61,992 nucleotides of DNA from Balneolaceae bacterium (GCA_007694095.1 RECI01000226.1:1-61992); one strand, 5' to 3'; counted from the stretch's first letter, positions 8,168 to 17,039 are shown. Numbers and translations: made by a program. Notes: generated by a model from the sequence alone, not told the origin.

Positions 8168-9091
8168 ATGATTTCCAAGCTAATTCAAAAAATATCGGCG
8201 CTAATCTTTTTTCTGCTTGCGCTGTCCGGACTGGTGCTGGCACAATCGTCAGACCGTGCGTATCGTGTGGATACATTTTCAACCTCCGGTTCCCCACACG
8301 TAAATATCAGCACATCTGGAGGATCTGTTAATGTTATAGGACATACAGAAAATGAAGTCATCGTCGAAATGTTTGTAAGACGTGGCAGCAGGTACTTGTC
8401 ACCGGCAGATACAGACCTTTCTGATTTTGATATTATAATTCGAAAAGACGGAGATACTGTAATCGCTGAGGCAGTAAGAAAAAGATCCGGAATTTTCAGT
8501 GGCCCAAGAAACATCTCTATCAGTTTCAGGGTGCATGCTCCGCAATTTTCTTTGGTAGACGGAAGAACCAGTGGAGGAAGCGTTTCGGGTGAAAATTTAT
8601 TCAACAAGGTAAAACTTACTACAAGCGGCGGCAGTGTTCGTGTCAAAGAAGTTGAGGGTGATATTAACCTTTCTACATCGGGCGGCAGTATTACGGTTGA
8701 CAGGGCATCCGGAAATATTTCGGCGAGAACAAGCGGTGGGTCTATTTCGGCAAATGATATATATGGTGATGCCGAGTTCAGAACATCCGGAGGCAGTATC
8801 CGGCTCGAAAATATATCTGCAAAGGTTTCTGCCAGAACCAGCGGCGGCGGTATACGCGGCTCATTTACAACCTTTATGGATGATATCGAACTTCAAACAA
8901 GTGGTGGCAGTATCCGGATAAACCTACCAAAAAGCGACCATTATGATCTTCAGTTGAGAGGCAGCAGGGTAGATATTGAATTGAGAAATTTTTCCGGAGA
9001 AGTTGAAAGAAATTACATAAGGGGTAAAGTAGGTGAGGGAGGTCCGCTTCTCGCAGCAAGAACCTCAGGTGGCACGGTAACCGTACGGTAG
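8168..9091 (+). CDS. DUF4097-type beta-repeat exported protein
   Basis: A 307-residue exported protein with a signal peptide (residues 1-25, ending VLAQ). Nine copies of a TSGG[SGT] turn occur, six of them at an ~17-23 residue spacing in the central part, for example STSGGSITV, RTSGGSISA and RTSGGSIRL. This is the DUF4097 / head-GIN style of repeated beta-strands, expected to fold as a right-handed beta-helix or roll. No catalytic residues are visible. The function of the family is unsettled; a cell-surface or periplasmic role is inferred from the signal peptide only. It stands alone, followed by a terminator-like hairpin, and faces the same way as the oxidase operon. Confidence 0.8.
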   Translation: MISKLIQKISALIFFLLALSGLVLAQSSDRAYRVDTFSTSGSPHVNISTSGGSVNVIGHTENEVIVEMFVRRGSRYLSPADTDLSDFDIIIRKDGDTVIAEAVRKRSGIFSGPRNISISFRVHAPQFSLVDGRTSGGSVSGENLFNKVKLTTSGGSVRVKEVEGDINLSTSGGSITVDRASGNISARTSGGSISANDIYGDAEFRTSGGSIRLENISAKVSARTSGGGIRGSFTTFMDDIELQTSGGSIRINLPKSDHYDLQLRGSRVDIELRNFSGEVERNYIRGKVGEGGPLLAARTSGGTVTVR

Positions 9092-9120
9092 AATTAAGCC
9101 CTTTTCAAACCATTTTGAAG

Positions 9121-9150
9121 CGCACACTGTAGAAGTGATGCGTTTTTTTT
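9121..9150 (+). terminator. rho-independent terminator
   Basis: The inverted repeat CGCACACT / AGTGATGCG (one bulged A, five-base loop) is followed by eight T residues at 9143-9150. It lies 30 bases after the DUF4097 stop and before the oxidase operon. Confidence 0.75.
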
Positions 9151-9239
9151 ATATTAGGATGAGCTTGTCTTTTTACTTTTATATGAATTACGCATTATTT
9201 TCTCCGCGTTAACAAAAAATCTAAAATGGAGGTGTATTT

Positions 9240-9374
9240 ATGGGGAATCAGGAAGAAAATCATGAAATGGAAGGGTTCCAGCCAAAAGGGGCTGTTGCTT
9301 TTTTTATAGTAATGATTGTTTTTTTTACAATCATTTGGTTTTTAATGTACTTCGAACTATTAAGCAGAGGATGA
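9240..9374 (+). CDS. cytochrome c oxidase subunit IIa (ba3 type)
   Basis: A 44-residue single-span membrane protein: MGNQEENHEMEGFQPKGAV start, a hydrophobic helix rich in F, V and I, and the end FELLSRG. The PKGAxAxxxV entry to the helix and the RG C-terminus match the CoxIIa family, the small subunit that occupies the position of the first subunit II helix in ba3 oxidases. A strong ribosome site GGAGGTG is found ~6 bases before the ATG at 9240. The stop at 9372 is three bases before the subunit II start, so the three oxidase genes are tightly coupled. It is too short to be found by length-based gene calling. Confidence 0.88.
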   Translation: MGNQEENHEMEGFQPKGAVAFFIVMIVFFTIIWFLMYFELLSRG

Positions 9375-9377
9375 GCC

Positions 9378-9827
9378 ATGGATAAATCAGAAAAATTAGC
9401 CCTAACTCTCAGCGGTGCTCTACTTGTAGTTTTCTTTGGTGCAATTATGTACGCAGCAATGGCAAAAAACATTGATGTGCCAACCTGTATCACGGATATG
9501 GATCCTTTCACAACAGATACACTCTTCCAGACGGGGCCTGATTCATATGAACTACAAATGGTAGCACGTATGTGGGCGTTTCAGCCATCTACAGTGCGCC
9601 TACCGGTCGGTTCGACGGTTGACCTCTATGTTACCTCTCAGGATATCATACACGGATTTAAAATCGAACAGCATAATGTAAACCTGATGGCTATACCGGG
9701 CGCGATAAATTATATGCGGGTTACATTCAATAAACCGGGCGAATTTTTATTTGCATGCCATGAGTTTTGCGGGGCTGCTCACCATACGATGGCTGGCAGG
9801 TTTATAATCGAAGAAGGAGGTTCGTAA
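9378..9827 (+). CDS. coxB: ba3-type cytochrome c oxidase subunit II
   Basis: A 149-residue subunit carrying the CuA electron-entry site. It has one N-terminal membrane helix (residues ~8-28) and a cupredoxin domain. The CuA ligands are visible as C127, C131, H135 and M138 in ACHEFCGAAHHTM, with the fourth ligand His in DIIHGFKIE. The short length and single helix are those of ba3 (B-type) oxidases rather than the two-helix A-type subunit II. Expected to accept electrons from a cytochrome c or from the cupredoxin encoded at 12235. The start is preceded by AGAGGA at a good distance. Confidence 0.94.
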   Translation: MDKSEKLALTLSGALLVVFFGAIMYAAMAKNIDVPTCITDMDPFTTDTLFQTGPDSYELQMVARMWAFQPSTVRLPVGSTVDLYVTSQDIIHGFKIEQHNVNLMAIPGAINYMRVTFNKPGEFLFACHEFCGAAHHTMAGRFIIEEGGS

Positions 9828-9828
9828 C

Positions 9829-11514
9829 ATGAACGAAGAGACATTTCGATTTTCCAAATCCAACAGAACGCTGATAGCCGTTCTGATTATCATCCCTATG
9901 GTACTGTTATTTATAGGGGTATATGGCGGATTGATGCAAACGTTGTTCAGGGCCGGAATTATTCAGAGCGACCCGTTTGTTGGAGGTGATTATTACAAAG
10001 GATTAACTTTCCACGGGGTTTTGAATGCTATTGTGTTTACCACTTTTTTTGCGGTTGCATTTGCTAATGCACTGATTCCATACTCCCTGAAAAAGGCACT
10101 GAACAGCAAAGTAGCCTGGACAGCCGGCATACTTATGTTGGTTGGTTCGGTAATGGCAGCCATAATGACCTTAATTGGCGAAGCAACGGTACTCTATACA
10201 TTTTATCCGCCTCTTAAAGCTCATCCGTTATTTTATATTGGCTTAACGCTTCTTGTAGTCGGTTCATGGGTAGCTTCAGCAAACTGGGTGCCCATGTATT
10301 TAGCGTGGAGAAAAGAAAATCCCGGAAAGAAAACCCCTATGGCTGTTGTCGGTTTGTTTACAACGTTTATCGTGTGGTTTATCGCAACACTCGCAGTTGC
10401 AGTCGAAATTTTATTCATGCTGCTGCCATGGTCACTGGGATTAATAGATGAAATAAACGTGATGCTTGCCAGAACTCTTTTCTGGTTCTTCGGCCATCCC
10501 CTTGTATATTTCTGGCTGCTGCCGGCTTACGTTATGTACTATGTGTTTTTGCCGAAAATTTCCGGCGGAAAACTCTACTCCGATATGGCCGGACGGCTTG
10601 TGTTTATGATGTTCATAGTTTTCTCTGTTCCGGTAGGAACCCACCACCAGTATATGGACCCTGCTATCAGTTCACAATGGAAGCTGCTGCATGGCATTTT
10701 TACATTTGCCGTTGCGCTGCCAAGCCTTATTACTGCTTTTACGCTTGCCGCTTCTCTCGAATATTCAGGTAAAAAAAATGGTGGAAAGGGACTCTTTGGC
10801 TGGATGTGGAAACTGCCTTATTTCGATAAAGAAAAATGGTTTTTTGCATACATGATAACCGGGCTTCTCATTTTTATTTTTGGCGGTATCGGTGGTATTA
10901 TTAACGCTTCGTATCAAATGAATACCATTGTTCACAATACAGCATGGGTGCCGGGTCACTTCCACCTTACTGTTGCCGGGCCTGTTATGCTGGCATTTCT
11001 CGGAGGCAGCTTATATCTCATAAGCCAATTCATGAACAAAGAAGTACGCCTTAAGGCCTGGGCATTGTTTTCACCATATGTTTATACCATTGGCCTTCTG
11101 ATAATGTCGTACGGACTGAAAATTGGTGGTCTGATGGGTATGCCAAGAAGAACCAATACCGGCGCTTCCTATGCGAATCCCGATAGCATTCTTTTCCAGG
11201 CAGACTGGATGATATATATCAACCTCACGGTTGTTGGCGGTGTTATCATGTTTGTCGGAATCGTGATGTACATCACATCATTCTTTACCACGGTATTTTC
11301 GAAAAGTAAAGAAGGGGAAGCTGAGATCACATTCCCAATTTCAGAGCCACTGCATGATGAACCGGCTACCTGGCTGCGAAACTTTAAACCGTATATTGTT
11401 ATTGCAATTATCTTAATCGTACTTTCATATACTCCTGTTATTTATGATGTATTGCAGGCTACTTACGGTGGTTCCCTGCCCTACTCTCCGGATAGTCCGG
11501 TGCCATTGAGGTAG
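9829..11514 (+). CDS. ba3-type cytochrome c oxidase subunit I
   Basis: Heme-copper oxidase catalytic subunit, 561 residues with about 13 membrane helices. Ligands: H62 (FHG, low-spin heme), H223 and Y227 (GHPLVY, CuB and the cross-linked tyrosine), H272/H273 (THHQY, CuB), and H377/H379 (PGHFHL, heme a3 and low-spin heme). Numbering lies within about ten residues of the Thermus ba3 enzyme. It reduces oxygen to water with proton pumping and typically has high oxygen affinity. It begins one base after the subunit II stop and is followed by the SCO assembly factor, completing a respiratory operon. Confidence 0.96.
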   Translation: MNEETFRFSKSNRTLIAVLIIIPMVLLFIGVYGGLMQTLFRAGIIQSDPFVGGDYYKGLTFHGVLNAIVFTTFFAVAFANALIPYSLKKALNSKVAWTAGILMLVGSVMAAIMTLIGEATVLYTFYPPLKAHPLFYIGLTLLVVGSWVASANWVPMYLAWRKENPGKKTPMAVVGLFTTFIVWFIATLAVAVEILFMLLPWSLGLIDEINVMLARTLFWFFGHPLVYFWLLPAYVMYYVFLPKISGGKLYSDMAGRLVFMMFIVFSVPVGTHHQYMDPAISSQWKLLHGIFTFAVALPSLITAFTLAASLEYSGKKNGGKGLFGWMWKLPYFDKEKWFFAYMITGLLIFIFGGIGGIINASYQMNTIVHNTAWVPGHFHLTVAGPVMLAFLGGSLYLISQFMNKEVRLKAWALFSPYVYTIGLLIMSYGLKIGGLMGMPRRTNTGASYANPDSILFQADWMIYINLTVVGGVIMFVGIVMYITSFFTTVFSKSKEGEAEITFPISEPLHDEPATWLRNFKPYIVIAIILIVLSYTPVIYDVLQATYGGSLPYSPDSPVPLR

Positions 11515-11540
11515 GATTAATCCCTGTAATAACAGGAACA

Positions 11541-12152
11541 ATGATTTATAGCAGTTTAAAAAATTCTACGTTTTACCCGATCGCAGTCATGTTGATGTTT
11601 ATTCTATCGGCAGGCTGCGATCGTCTTTCTGTAAAGGATACTCTCGAAGGATATAATTTCGCACTGGTAAACCAGTTTAATGAAACTGTACAATTCCCGG
11701 AAGCATATCACGGTAAAGTAATGCTGGTAGGTTATGTGTATACGCACTGTCCTGATATTTGCCCGATAATTACCTACAATATGAGGGATGTTCAACGGGC
11801 ATTTCCTGATAATGATAACCTTTTGTTAGTGAGTGTATCATTTGATCCGGACAGGGATACACCCGAAATACTTTATCAATATGCTGAGAATTATCGGTTA
11901 AACCAGGGAAACTGGCAGCTTTTAACTGGCGAAAGAAGAGAGGTTGAGGCTCTGCTTAAAAAACTTCAAATTTTTACGGTAAAAACCCCCACTCGCTTTG
12001 CAGATGATAATACACCGATTTATTTTATTGATCACACAGACAGGGTGACTCTGATTGACAGAAGAGGGCAGATCAGGAGAAACTATCCCGGTAGTGAATT
12101 AAGCTCTGGCGAAGTGATCGAAGATATAAGAACATTGCTAAATGAATCATAA
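11541..12152 (+). CDS. SCO1/SenC copper chaperone lipoprotein
   Basis: A 203-residue lipoprotein with thioredoxin fold that inserts copper into the CuA site of oxidase subunit II. A signal peptide ends with the lipobox LSAGC (C26). The copper ligands are C70 and C74 in THCPDICP and H165 in FIDHTDRV, the standard SCO trio. The SFDPDRDTPE block is also family-typical. It follows subunit I by 26 bases in the same operon, so its client is presumably the CuA centre encoded at 9378. Confidence 0.94.
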   Translation: MIYSSLKNSTFYPIAVMLMFILSAGCDRLSVKDTLEGYNFALVNQFNETVQFPEAYHGKVMLVGYVYTHCPDICPIITYNMRDVQRAFPDNDNLLLVSVSFDPDRDTPEILYQYAENYRLNQGNWQLLTGERREVEALLKKLQIFTVKTPTRFADDNTPIYFIDHTDRVTLIDRRGQIRRNYPGSELSSGEVIEDIRTLLNES

Positions 12153-12234
12153 AAAATAAACTCTATGAATGTTAACACATCTTTGTATGTTGATCTGTTA
12201 TAGGGTAATTAAACAATAAAACATAACGAATAAA

Positions 12235-12780
12235 ATGAAAAAACTACTTTTTACATCAATTCTTTTTGCACTCATCATGGCACTTGCCGCTTGCGGCGGT
12301 GAAGAGGCATCACAACCGGCCGAAGAAATTGTCGATGATGGTGTAAGAACCATTGAAATAATCGGAACCGACGACATGAAGTTTGTGGTTCGTGAAGCCG
12401 CAGAAGGCTTACGTACCGGCGGTCAGGCAGGTCAATACCTGCTTCTTGAAGCAATTTATGCTGAGCCGGGCGAAGAGCTTCGAATCCGGTTAACAACAAT
12501 TAGCAACCTGCCGCCTACTGCAATGTCCCATAATCTTGCCCTTGTTGACCTCGGTACCGATGTGGATGCATTTGCCAGGGCTTCCATTACAGCCAGGGAT
12601 AATGAGTACATTGCCCCCGATTTTGAAGACAGGGTTATTGTAACAACCAGGATGCTCGGTAACGGTGAAACCGATACAATCACATTTACTGTACCTGAAG
12701 AGACAGGTGAATACGATTATGTTTGTACATTCCCGGGCCACTTTGCCGGCGGAATGGTTGGTAAACTGATTGTTCAGTAA
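12235..12780 (+). CDS. azurin-like cupredoxin lipoprotein
   Basis: A 181-residue blue-copper protein. The signal peptide ends in the lipobox LAAC (C20), followed by an acidic linker. The type 1 copper ligands are evident: H99 (AMSHNLAL), C164, H169 and M174 in YVCTFPGHFAGGMVGKL, the azurin/plastocyanin C-terminal loop. It is anchored on the periplasmic side and expected to shuttle electrons, most simply to the CuA site of the adjacent ba3 oxidase. The gap to the SCO gene is 82 bases, so it may also have its own promoter. A terminator hairpin follows. Confidence 0.9.
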   Translation: MKKLLFTSILFALIMALAACGGEEASQPAEEIVDDGVRTIEIIGTDDMKFVVREAAEGLRTGGQAGQYLLLEAIYAEPGEELRIRLTTISNLPPTAMSHNLALVDLGTDVDAFARASITARDNEYIAPDFEDRVIVTTRMLGNGETDTITFTVPEETGEYDYVCTFPGHFAGGMVGKLIVQ

Positions 12781-12832
12781 TACACCCGGATCTTACTGGC
12801 ACAAAGCAACAATACCACATTATTCCAGGATA

Positions 12833-12871
12833 TAAAAAAGGCCGTGTATTAGATTATGCACGGCCTTTTAT
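12833..12871. terminator. bidirectional terminator
   Basis: AAAAAAGGCCGTG and CACGGCCTTTTA form a long stem around a loop of about ten bases, with A and T tracts on either side. It lies between convergent genes (the cupredoxin on + and the Bor lipoprotein on -) and can stop transcription both ways. Confidence 0.9.
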
Positions 12872-12888
12872 TTTATGAAAATAAAATA

Positions 12889-13329
12889 TTACTGAAAAGA
12901 AACATATACCGGCTGTTTTGATTCTGCAGAGAGTTTTACAGCGTCGTTAAATGCACCAAGTACAATCTCTGTTTCCGAATTTTTTGGCACCTCAAGTGTT
13001 TTTGAATCGGGGTGAAGGTCAGCTCTTGGACTTGCAGCACAGGTTACCGTAATTTCCATCGGAGAATAAAGGCTGAGTGTAACAAATTGCGCAAGCATGT
13101 TTAAAAAACTGAGTCGTGTTTCGACTCGTGCCACGCCATTCGTACAGTGTTGCTCGGCATTCACGATATTGGGTGGCACCAAACCACCAATAAATGAATG
13201 CGCCCAGGCCTGCTGGTAAACCTCATTTGATGACTGCAAACCTGTAGTAATCTGGGCGTGATAACACCCTGTAAAGAGAATAGGAAGGGCGAGAAGCAGA
13301 ACTAATTGTTTTTTCATAAATTTGATCAT
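12889..13329 (-). CDS. Bor family lipoprotein
   Basis: A 146-residue lipoprotein; a second Met (MKKQLVLL, start at 13317) is an equally good start. The lipobox is LFTGC. The pattern WAHSFIGGLVPPNIVNA, the two cysteines (QHC and VTC) and LAQFVTLSLYSPMEITVTC match the Bor domain, named from the lambda phage serum-resistance lipoprotein. A C-terminal extension of ~45 residues after the Bor core has no counterpart in the phage protein. Bor-like genes are widespread in Bacteroidota, so this is not evidence of a prophage. The function in this setting is unknown. Confidence 0.8.
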   Translation of the reverse strand: MIKFMKKQLVLLLALPILFTGCYHAQITTGLQSSNEVYQQAWAHSFIGGLVPPNIVNAEQHCTNGVARVETRLSFLNMLAQFVTLSLYSPMEITVTCAASPRADLHPDSKTLEVPKNSETEIVLGAFNDAVKLSAESKQPVYVSFQ

Positions 13330-13417
13330 TAATGAAGGTTATGATTGAAGTGATAATTGACAATTTTTTCTCATAAAAATCAATAGTAATTTCAGATATA
13401 ATTTTTAAAATAATGTC

Positions 13418-13888
13418 ATGAATATATTAGAAATATCGGAAGCTGATTTTTCAAGAGAAGAGCACAGAGAGGCAATAATAAAGATTACGGATGCATATGC
13501 ACATGATCCAATGGGGCTCGGTTTTCCATTGCCAAAATCTGCAAAAGAAAAACTGATCAGGGAACTGGAAAAATTTCCGCTCAGCCTCATCTTTATCGCA
13601 TTCTATAATGGCGAAGCAGCCGGCCTTGCAACATGTTTTTATGGTTTTTCTACATTTAGTGCTGCAAAAATAATCAATATACATGATCTTGCCGTACTGA
13701 ATGAATACCGTGGAAAAGGAATAGGATCTTCATTACTGGCTGCAGTCGAAAAAAAGGCAAAATATGAATTATGTTGTAAAATAACGCTTGAAGTCCGCGA
13801 GGATAATCGTGCCCGTAACCTTTATGAACACGTTGGATTTTCGTACGGAGAACCCAGGATGTATTTTATGAGTAAAATTATTCAGTAA
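13418..13888 (+). CDS. GNAT family N-acetyltransferase
   Basis: A 156-residue acetyltransferase of the GNAT fold. Motif A for acetyl-CoA binding is IHDLAVLNEYRGKGIGSSLL, with the R/Q-x-x-G-x-G/A pattern (YRGKGIG). Motif B is LEVREDNRARNLYEHVGF, also classic. The substrate cannot be told from sequence. The last seven bases overlap the end of the convergent cfa-like gene. No signal peptide is present, so it is cytoplasmic. Confidence 0.9.
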   Translation: MNILEISEADFSREEHREAIIKITDAYAHDPMGLGFPLPKSAKEKLIRELEKFPLSLIFIAFYNGEAAGLATCFYGFSTFSAAKIINIHDLAVLNEYRGKGIGSSLLAAVEKKAKYELCCKITLEVREDNRARNLYEHVGFSYGEPRMYFMSKIIQ

Positions 13889-15051
13889 CCTTTCACAGAA
13901 TGGAGCATCTCGTTCTGATGTAGAAAGTGCCTGTAAACTTTAGATGCACGGTAGCCTTCAGGCAATCCTTTTTTTGACAACACAATTTGCCACAACTGAT
14001 TTTTGCGTGCGCGGAAACTTCCGGCACTCATCAGCAGATAGTACGTCCACATTCTGTAAAACCTGTCTGAGTATCTATCTCTCAGTTTATGCCAATTCCG
14101 GTTAATATTTGAAACCCATGCCATGAGTGTTTTATCGTAATCAACCGACAAGTTCTGCCAGTCTTCCATAACCATTCTTCCTTCAAAAGCTGAACTTAAC
14201 TGGGATATTGACGGGATCATAGAATTAGGAAAAATGTATTTGTCTATCCAGGGGTCTGTGTACCGTACCGAATAAATATTTCCAATAGTTTGCAACAAAA
14301 AAACTCCATTATCTCTTAAACAATCTGATACTATCCTGAAATAATCCCCATAGTTTTTGTAGCCAACATGCTCTATCATCCCAAGAGATACTGCGTGATC
14401 GAATGTTTCATTGAGTTCACGATAATCCTGCAGGCGAATTTCAACCGGCAGGCCGATGCATAGTTTTCTGCCCAGTTCAGCCTGCTGCCCGGAAACAGTA
14501 ATACCGACTACCGACACTCCATATTTTTCGGCGGCATATTTAGCAAAGCTGCCCCATCCGCAGCCAATGTCGAGAATTTTTTGCCCGGGCTTTAAATCAA
14601 GTTTGCGGCAAACAAGCTCGAGTTTGGCTTCCTGAGCCTGATCCAGATTATTTGCCTGTTCCCAATATGCACAAGTGTAAACCATCCGGCGGTCGAGCAT
14701 GGCACGATAGAGATCGTTCCCGATGTCATAATGGCGATGCCCAATTTCAAAGGCTTTGTTTTTTCGCTGCTGGTTCGAAAAGAGAGATTTGAAATAAAGT
14801 AAAACACCTGCCGGGCTTCGTCCGGCTTTTGAATCAATTTCAGTGTACAGGAGTTTATAAAAAAACTGATCCGGCTTTTCTGAATCCCACCAACCATCCA
14901 TATAAGCTTCGCCCAATCCTAGTGACCCATACCGAATCACGCGATTGTAAAATCTGTCATCATGCACGCAGATATCCCAGGGCCGATCACCATTGATCTG
15001 GATATCAGCGGGTTTTAGCAGCTCTTTGATATAATCTGCATGTTTACCCAT
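13882..15051 (-). CDS. cfa: cyclopropane-fatty-acyl-phospholipid synthase
   Basis: A 389-residue SAM-dependent enzyme that adds a methylene bridge to unsaturated acyl chains of membrane lipids. The SAM-binding motif is LDIGCGWGSFAKYAAEKYG at ~175-193, followed by VVGITVSGQQ. The downstream catalytic-core blocks EHVGYKNY and FLLQTIGN fit, as does the N-terminal lipid-binding region (RVIRYGSLGLGEAYMDGWW). The length matches the E. coli enzyme. Such enzymes act on the inner membrane and often respond to stress or stationary phase; no regulatory site is evident here. Confidence 0.94.
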   Translation of the reverse strand: MGKHADYIKELLKPADIQINGDRPWDICVHDDRFYNRVIRYGSLGLGEAYMDGWWDSEKPDQFFYKLLYTEIDSKAGRSPAGVLLYFKSLFSNQQRKNKAFEIGHRHYDIGNDLYRAMLDRRMVYTCAYWEQANNLDQAQEAKLELVCRKLDLKPGQKILDIGCGWGSFAKYAAEKYGVSVVGITVSGQQAELGRKLCIGLPVEIRLQDYRELNETFDHAVSLGMIEHVGYKNYGDYFRIVSDCLRDNGVFLLQTIGNIYSVRYTDPWIDKYIFPNSMIPSISQLSSAFEGRMVMEDWQNLSVDYDKTLMAWVSNINRNWHKLRDRYSDRFYRMWTYYLLMSAGSFRARKNQLWQIVLSKKGLPEGYRASKVYRHFLHQNEMLHSVKGY

Positions 15052-15156
15052 TCGGATTACTTATTATTGGACAAATAACCTGCCGAAACTTCCTTGCGCA
15101 GTAAAGATTGCTATACAGCTATTTACTTTGAAAATTACAAACTGTCAAGCAATATT

Positions 15157-16116
15157 TTATCGGTCCGAAGACACTGCAATATCTTCAAGGTGCAGATCCA
15201 GATATTTCAGTATACCAATGATTGTTTCTACTGCATTTATATAGAATTCCGGATTAATGTTTTCAAAGGTATCTGTGGGCTGGTGATAGTGTTCGTGATC
15301 TTCTACACCGAAGTATATAAAGGGAACTCCTTTTTCATGAAAAGGGCCGTGATCAGAGGACATTGTCCAGTCCTGTGGCCAGTCTGCCGAATCGTACCCG
15401 AATAGTACATTGACCGGCGCACCTGTGGCAGCTGTTTCAATCAACGGCTTTAAAAATGGATAATGATATGTGCCAACAGCATATAACTCATTTTCAAAAT
15501 TTATGCTGATCATATCCATATTAACATTCAAAATAATTTGCTGTAACGATACAGGCGGGTTGTTTACAAATTCATAGGCACCAAGCAAACCCTGCTCTTC
15601 AGCATCAAGAGCAATGAATAACATCGAATTTTCCGGCTGATTTTCAGAAAAGTACCTTGCTGCTGCCAGGAGGGCGCCTGTACCTGATGCATTGTCATCC
15701 GCGCCATTATATATTTCTCCATCAACAACACCAAGGTGATCGTAGTGTGCAGTTATTGCGATAAAACGATCCGGGTTCGAACGTCCCAATGTATACCCGA
15801 TCAGGTTTAAGGCATTTTCAAATCTTTGACCGGTGCGAGAATTTACAGACTCGAATGGATGCCTGTACTCATCATGAAATGAAGAAAGATTGAGAGTCTG
15901 AAAACGTTCAATGATAAAATTCTGAGCCATCACATTTCCTTCTGATTCAGGGAATCGCCCCTGAAGTTCATCAGATGACAGAAATTCAATGTCTGCGAGA
16001 AGCTGCCCGGCATCTACATTGGCAACAGTTTGATTATTATGCTCAGGAACCTCATCACATGTGTAAATGAAAATAACCAGGAAAAATGACAGGAAATGAA
16101 TGATGCTTGATTTCAT
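15157..16116 (-). CDS. M28 family metallopeptidase lipoprotein
   Basis: Zinc peptidase of family M28, 319 residues from the ATG at 16116 (five more codons are open upstream). A signal peptide ends in a probable lipobox (FIYTC), placing it at the membrane. The two-zinc ligands follow the family order: HYDHLG (H), ADDNASG (bridging D), DAEEQGLLG (catalytic E and ligand E), MDMIS (D) and DHEHYHQPTDT (H). The DELQGRFPESEGN block near the N-terminus is also typical. Probably an exported aminopeptidase for scavenging peptides. It stands alone. Confidence 0.92.
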   Translation of the reverse strand: MKSSIIHFLSFFLVIFIYTCDEVPEHNNQTVANVDAGQLLADIEFLSSDELQGRFPESEGNVMAQNFIIERFQTLNLSSFHDEYRHPFESVNSRTGQRFENALNLIGYTLGRSNPDRFIAITAHYDHLGVVDGEIYNGADDNASGTGALLAAARYFSENQPENSMLFIALDAEEQGLLGAYEFVNNPPVSLQQIILNVNMDMISINFENELYAVGTYHYPFLKPLIETAATGAPVNVLFGYDSADWPQDWTMSSDHGPFHEKGVPFIYFGVEDHEHYHQPTDTFENINPEFYINAVETIIGILKYLDLHLEDIAVSSDR

Positions 16117-16263
16117 AGTAAATAAGGGCAATTAAAATGAATGTGCAACAGAATGTTACTTCTTTCGTAATGTGCGATAATTTAAATCGTACTTTTTTTT
16201 AAAAAATGTACGATTATCTAAATAAAATATTACTTTCTCTTATGATAAGGAAAGGTTTTGGAT

Positions 16264-16974
16264 ATGGGAATTAATGAGCAAAAATTCAGGAATCGCCTCC
16301 GGCCGGATTCTGGTGACAAGCTGGACGATTATTTATCAAAGTCACTAAATAAAAAAGTTGATCAGCGTTCCCCGCAAACTGAGAATGAAAGTAAAACGGG
16401 TCGTAAAATCATTCTTGTTGCTGCGATTGTTTTGGCGGTTTTTTTCCTGCAAAATGCCATCGGAAATTTTTCCTTAAATCCGCCACCTATTTCCACTGTT
16501 TTCAGTAACGTGATAACCCCCGGGCCAAGTGAAGACCTTCTGAATCGGATGAATGCAACAATGATAGAGATGGGATATACCGGACTTACTCATGATGATT
16601 TACGTGAACTGAGAAGTGAAGGGGTAACCGCTACGTATATTTCGAATATCCGTTCACTCGGTTTTACTGATCTTTCTCTTGATCAGGCTGTTAGGCTGGC
16701 AAATGCAAATGTGAGCTCGGCATTTGTAGCCATGATGATGGAATTGGGTTATGAACTTACGATTGATGAATACATCGAACTCAGGCGTGCAGGGATTACA
16801 GCACATTTCACAAGTAATGTCCACGATTTGGGTTACACGGATGTCACAATAGATCAACTCGTGAGAATGCGGAGAATAGGTGTTACACCGGCATTGATTG
16901 AACGGTTACAGGATGAGCGCGGTCCTGATGTTACCATGGAAGAAATCATCCGTTACAGGATCAGCAATCAATAA
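16264..16974 (+). CDS. membrane protein with four LGYT-type helical repeats
   Basis: A 236-residue protein from the ATG at 16264; a TTG two codons earlier is open. A charged N-terminal ~40 residues precede one membrane span (IILVAAIVLAVFFL). The outside part holds four ~27-residue repeats with the pattern [ML]G[YF]TxLTxDxxxxLRxxGVTxxYISNI. The same repeat occurs in the periplasmic portions of several anti-sigma and BlaR1-like proteins, so a sensing role is possible, but no sigma factor is adjacent. I do not recognise a specific function. A strong terminator follows. Confidence 0.7.
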   Translation: MGINEQKFRNRLRPDSGDKLDDYLSKSLNKKVDQRSPQTENESKTGRKIILVAAIVLAVFFLQNAIGNFSLNPPPISTVFSNVITPGPSEDLLNRMNATMIEMGYTGLTHDDLRELRSEGVTATYISNIRSLGFTDLSLDQAVRLANANVSSAFVAMMMELGYELTIDEYIELRRAGITAHFTSNVHDLGYTDVTIDQLVRMRRIGVTPALIERLQDERGPDVTMEEIIRYRISNQ

Positions 16975-17016
16975 AAAAGGCGGTTCCGCATCCGATACGG
17001 CTCCGCCTTTCTATTT
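16974..17016. terminator. bidirectional terminator
   Basis: AAAAAAGGCGG pairs with CCGCCTTT around a central region that can pair further (CCGCA/ACGG), followed by CTATTTT. It sits between two convergent genes, the repeat membrane protein and ppdK. Confidence 0.85.
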
Positions 17017-17039
17017 TCCAGTCTTAATGTTCCGGGTGT

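Noticed and set aside
12889-13329. Bor lipoprotein as a prophage marker
   Set aside because: No integrase, capsid, lysis or attachment site nearby; Bor-like genes occur in ordinary chromosomes of this group.
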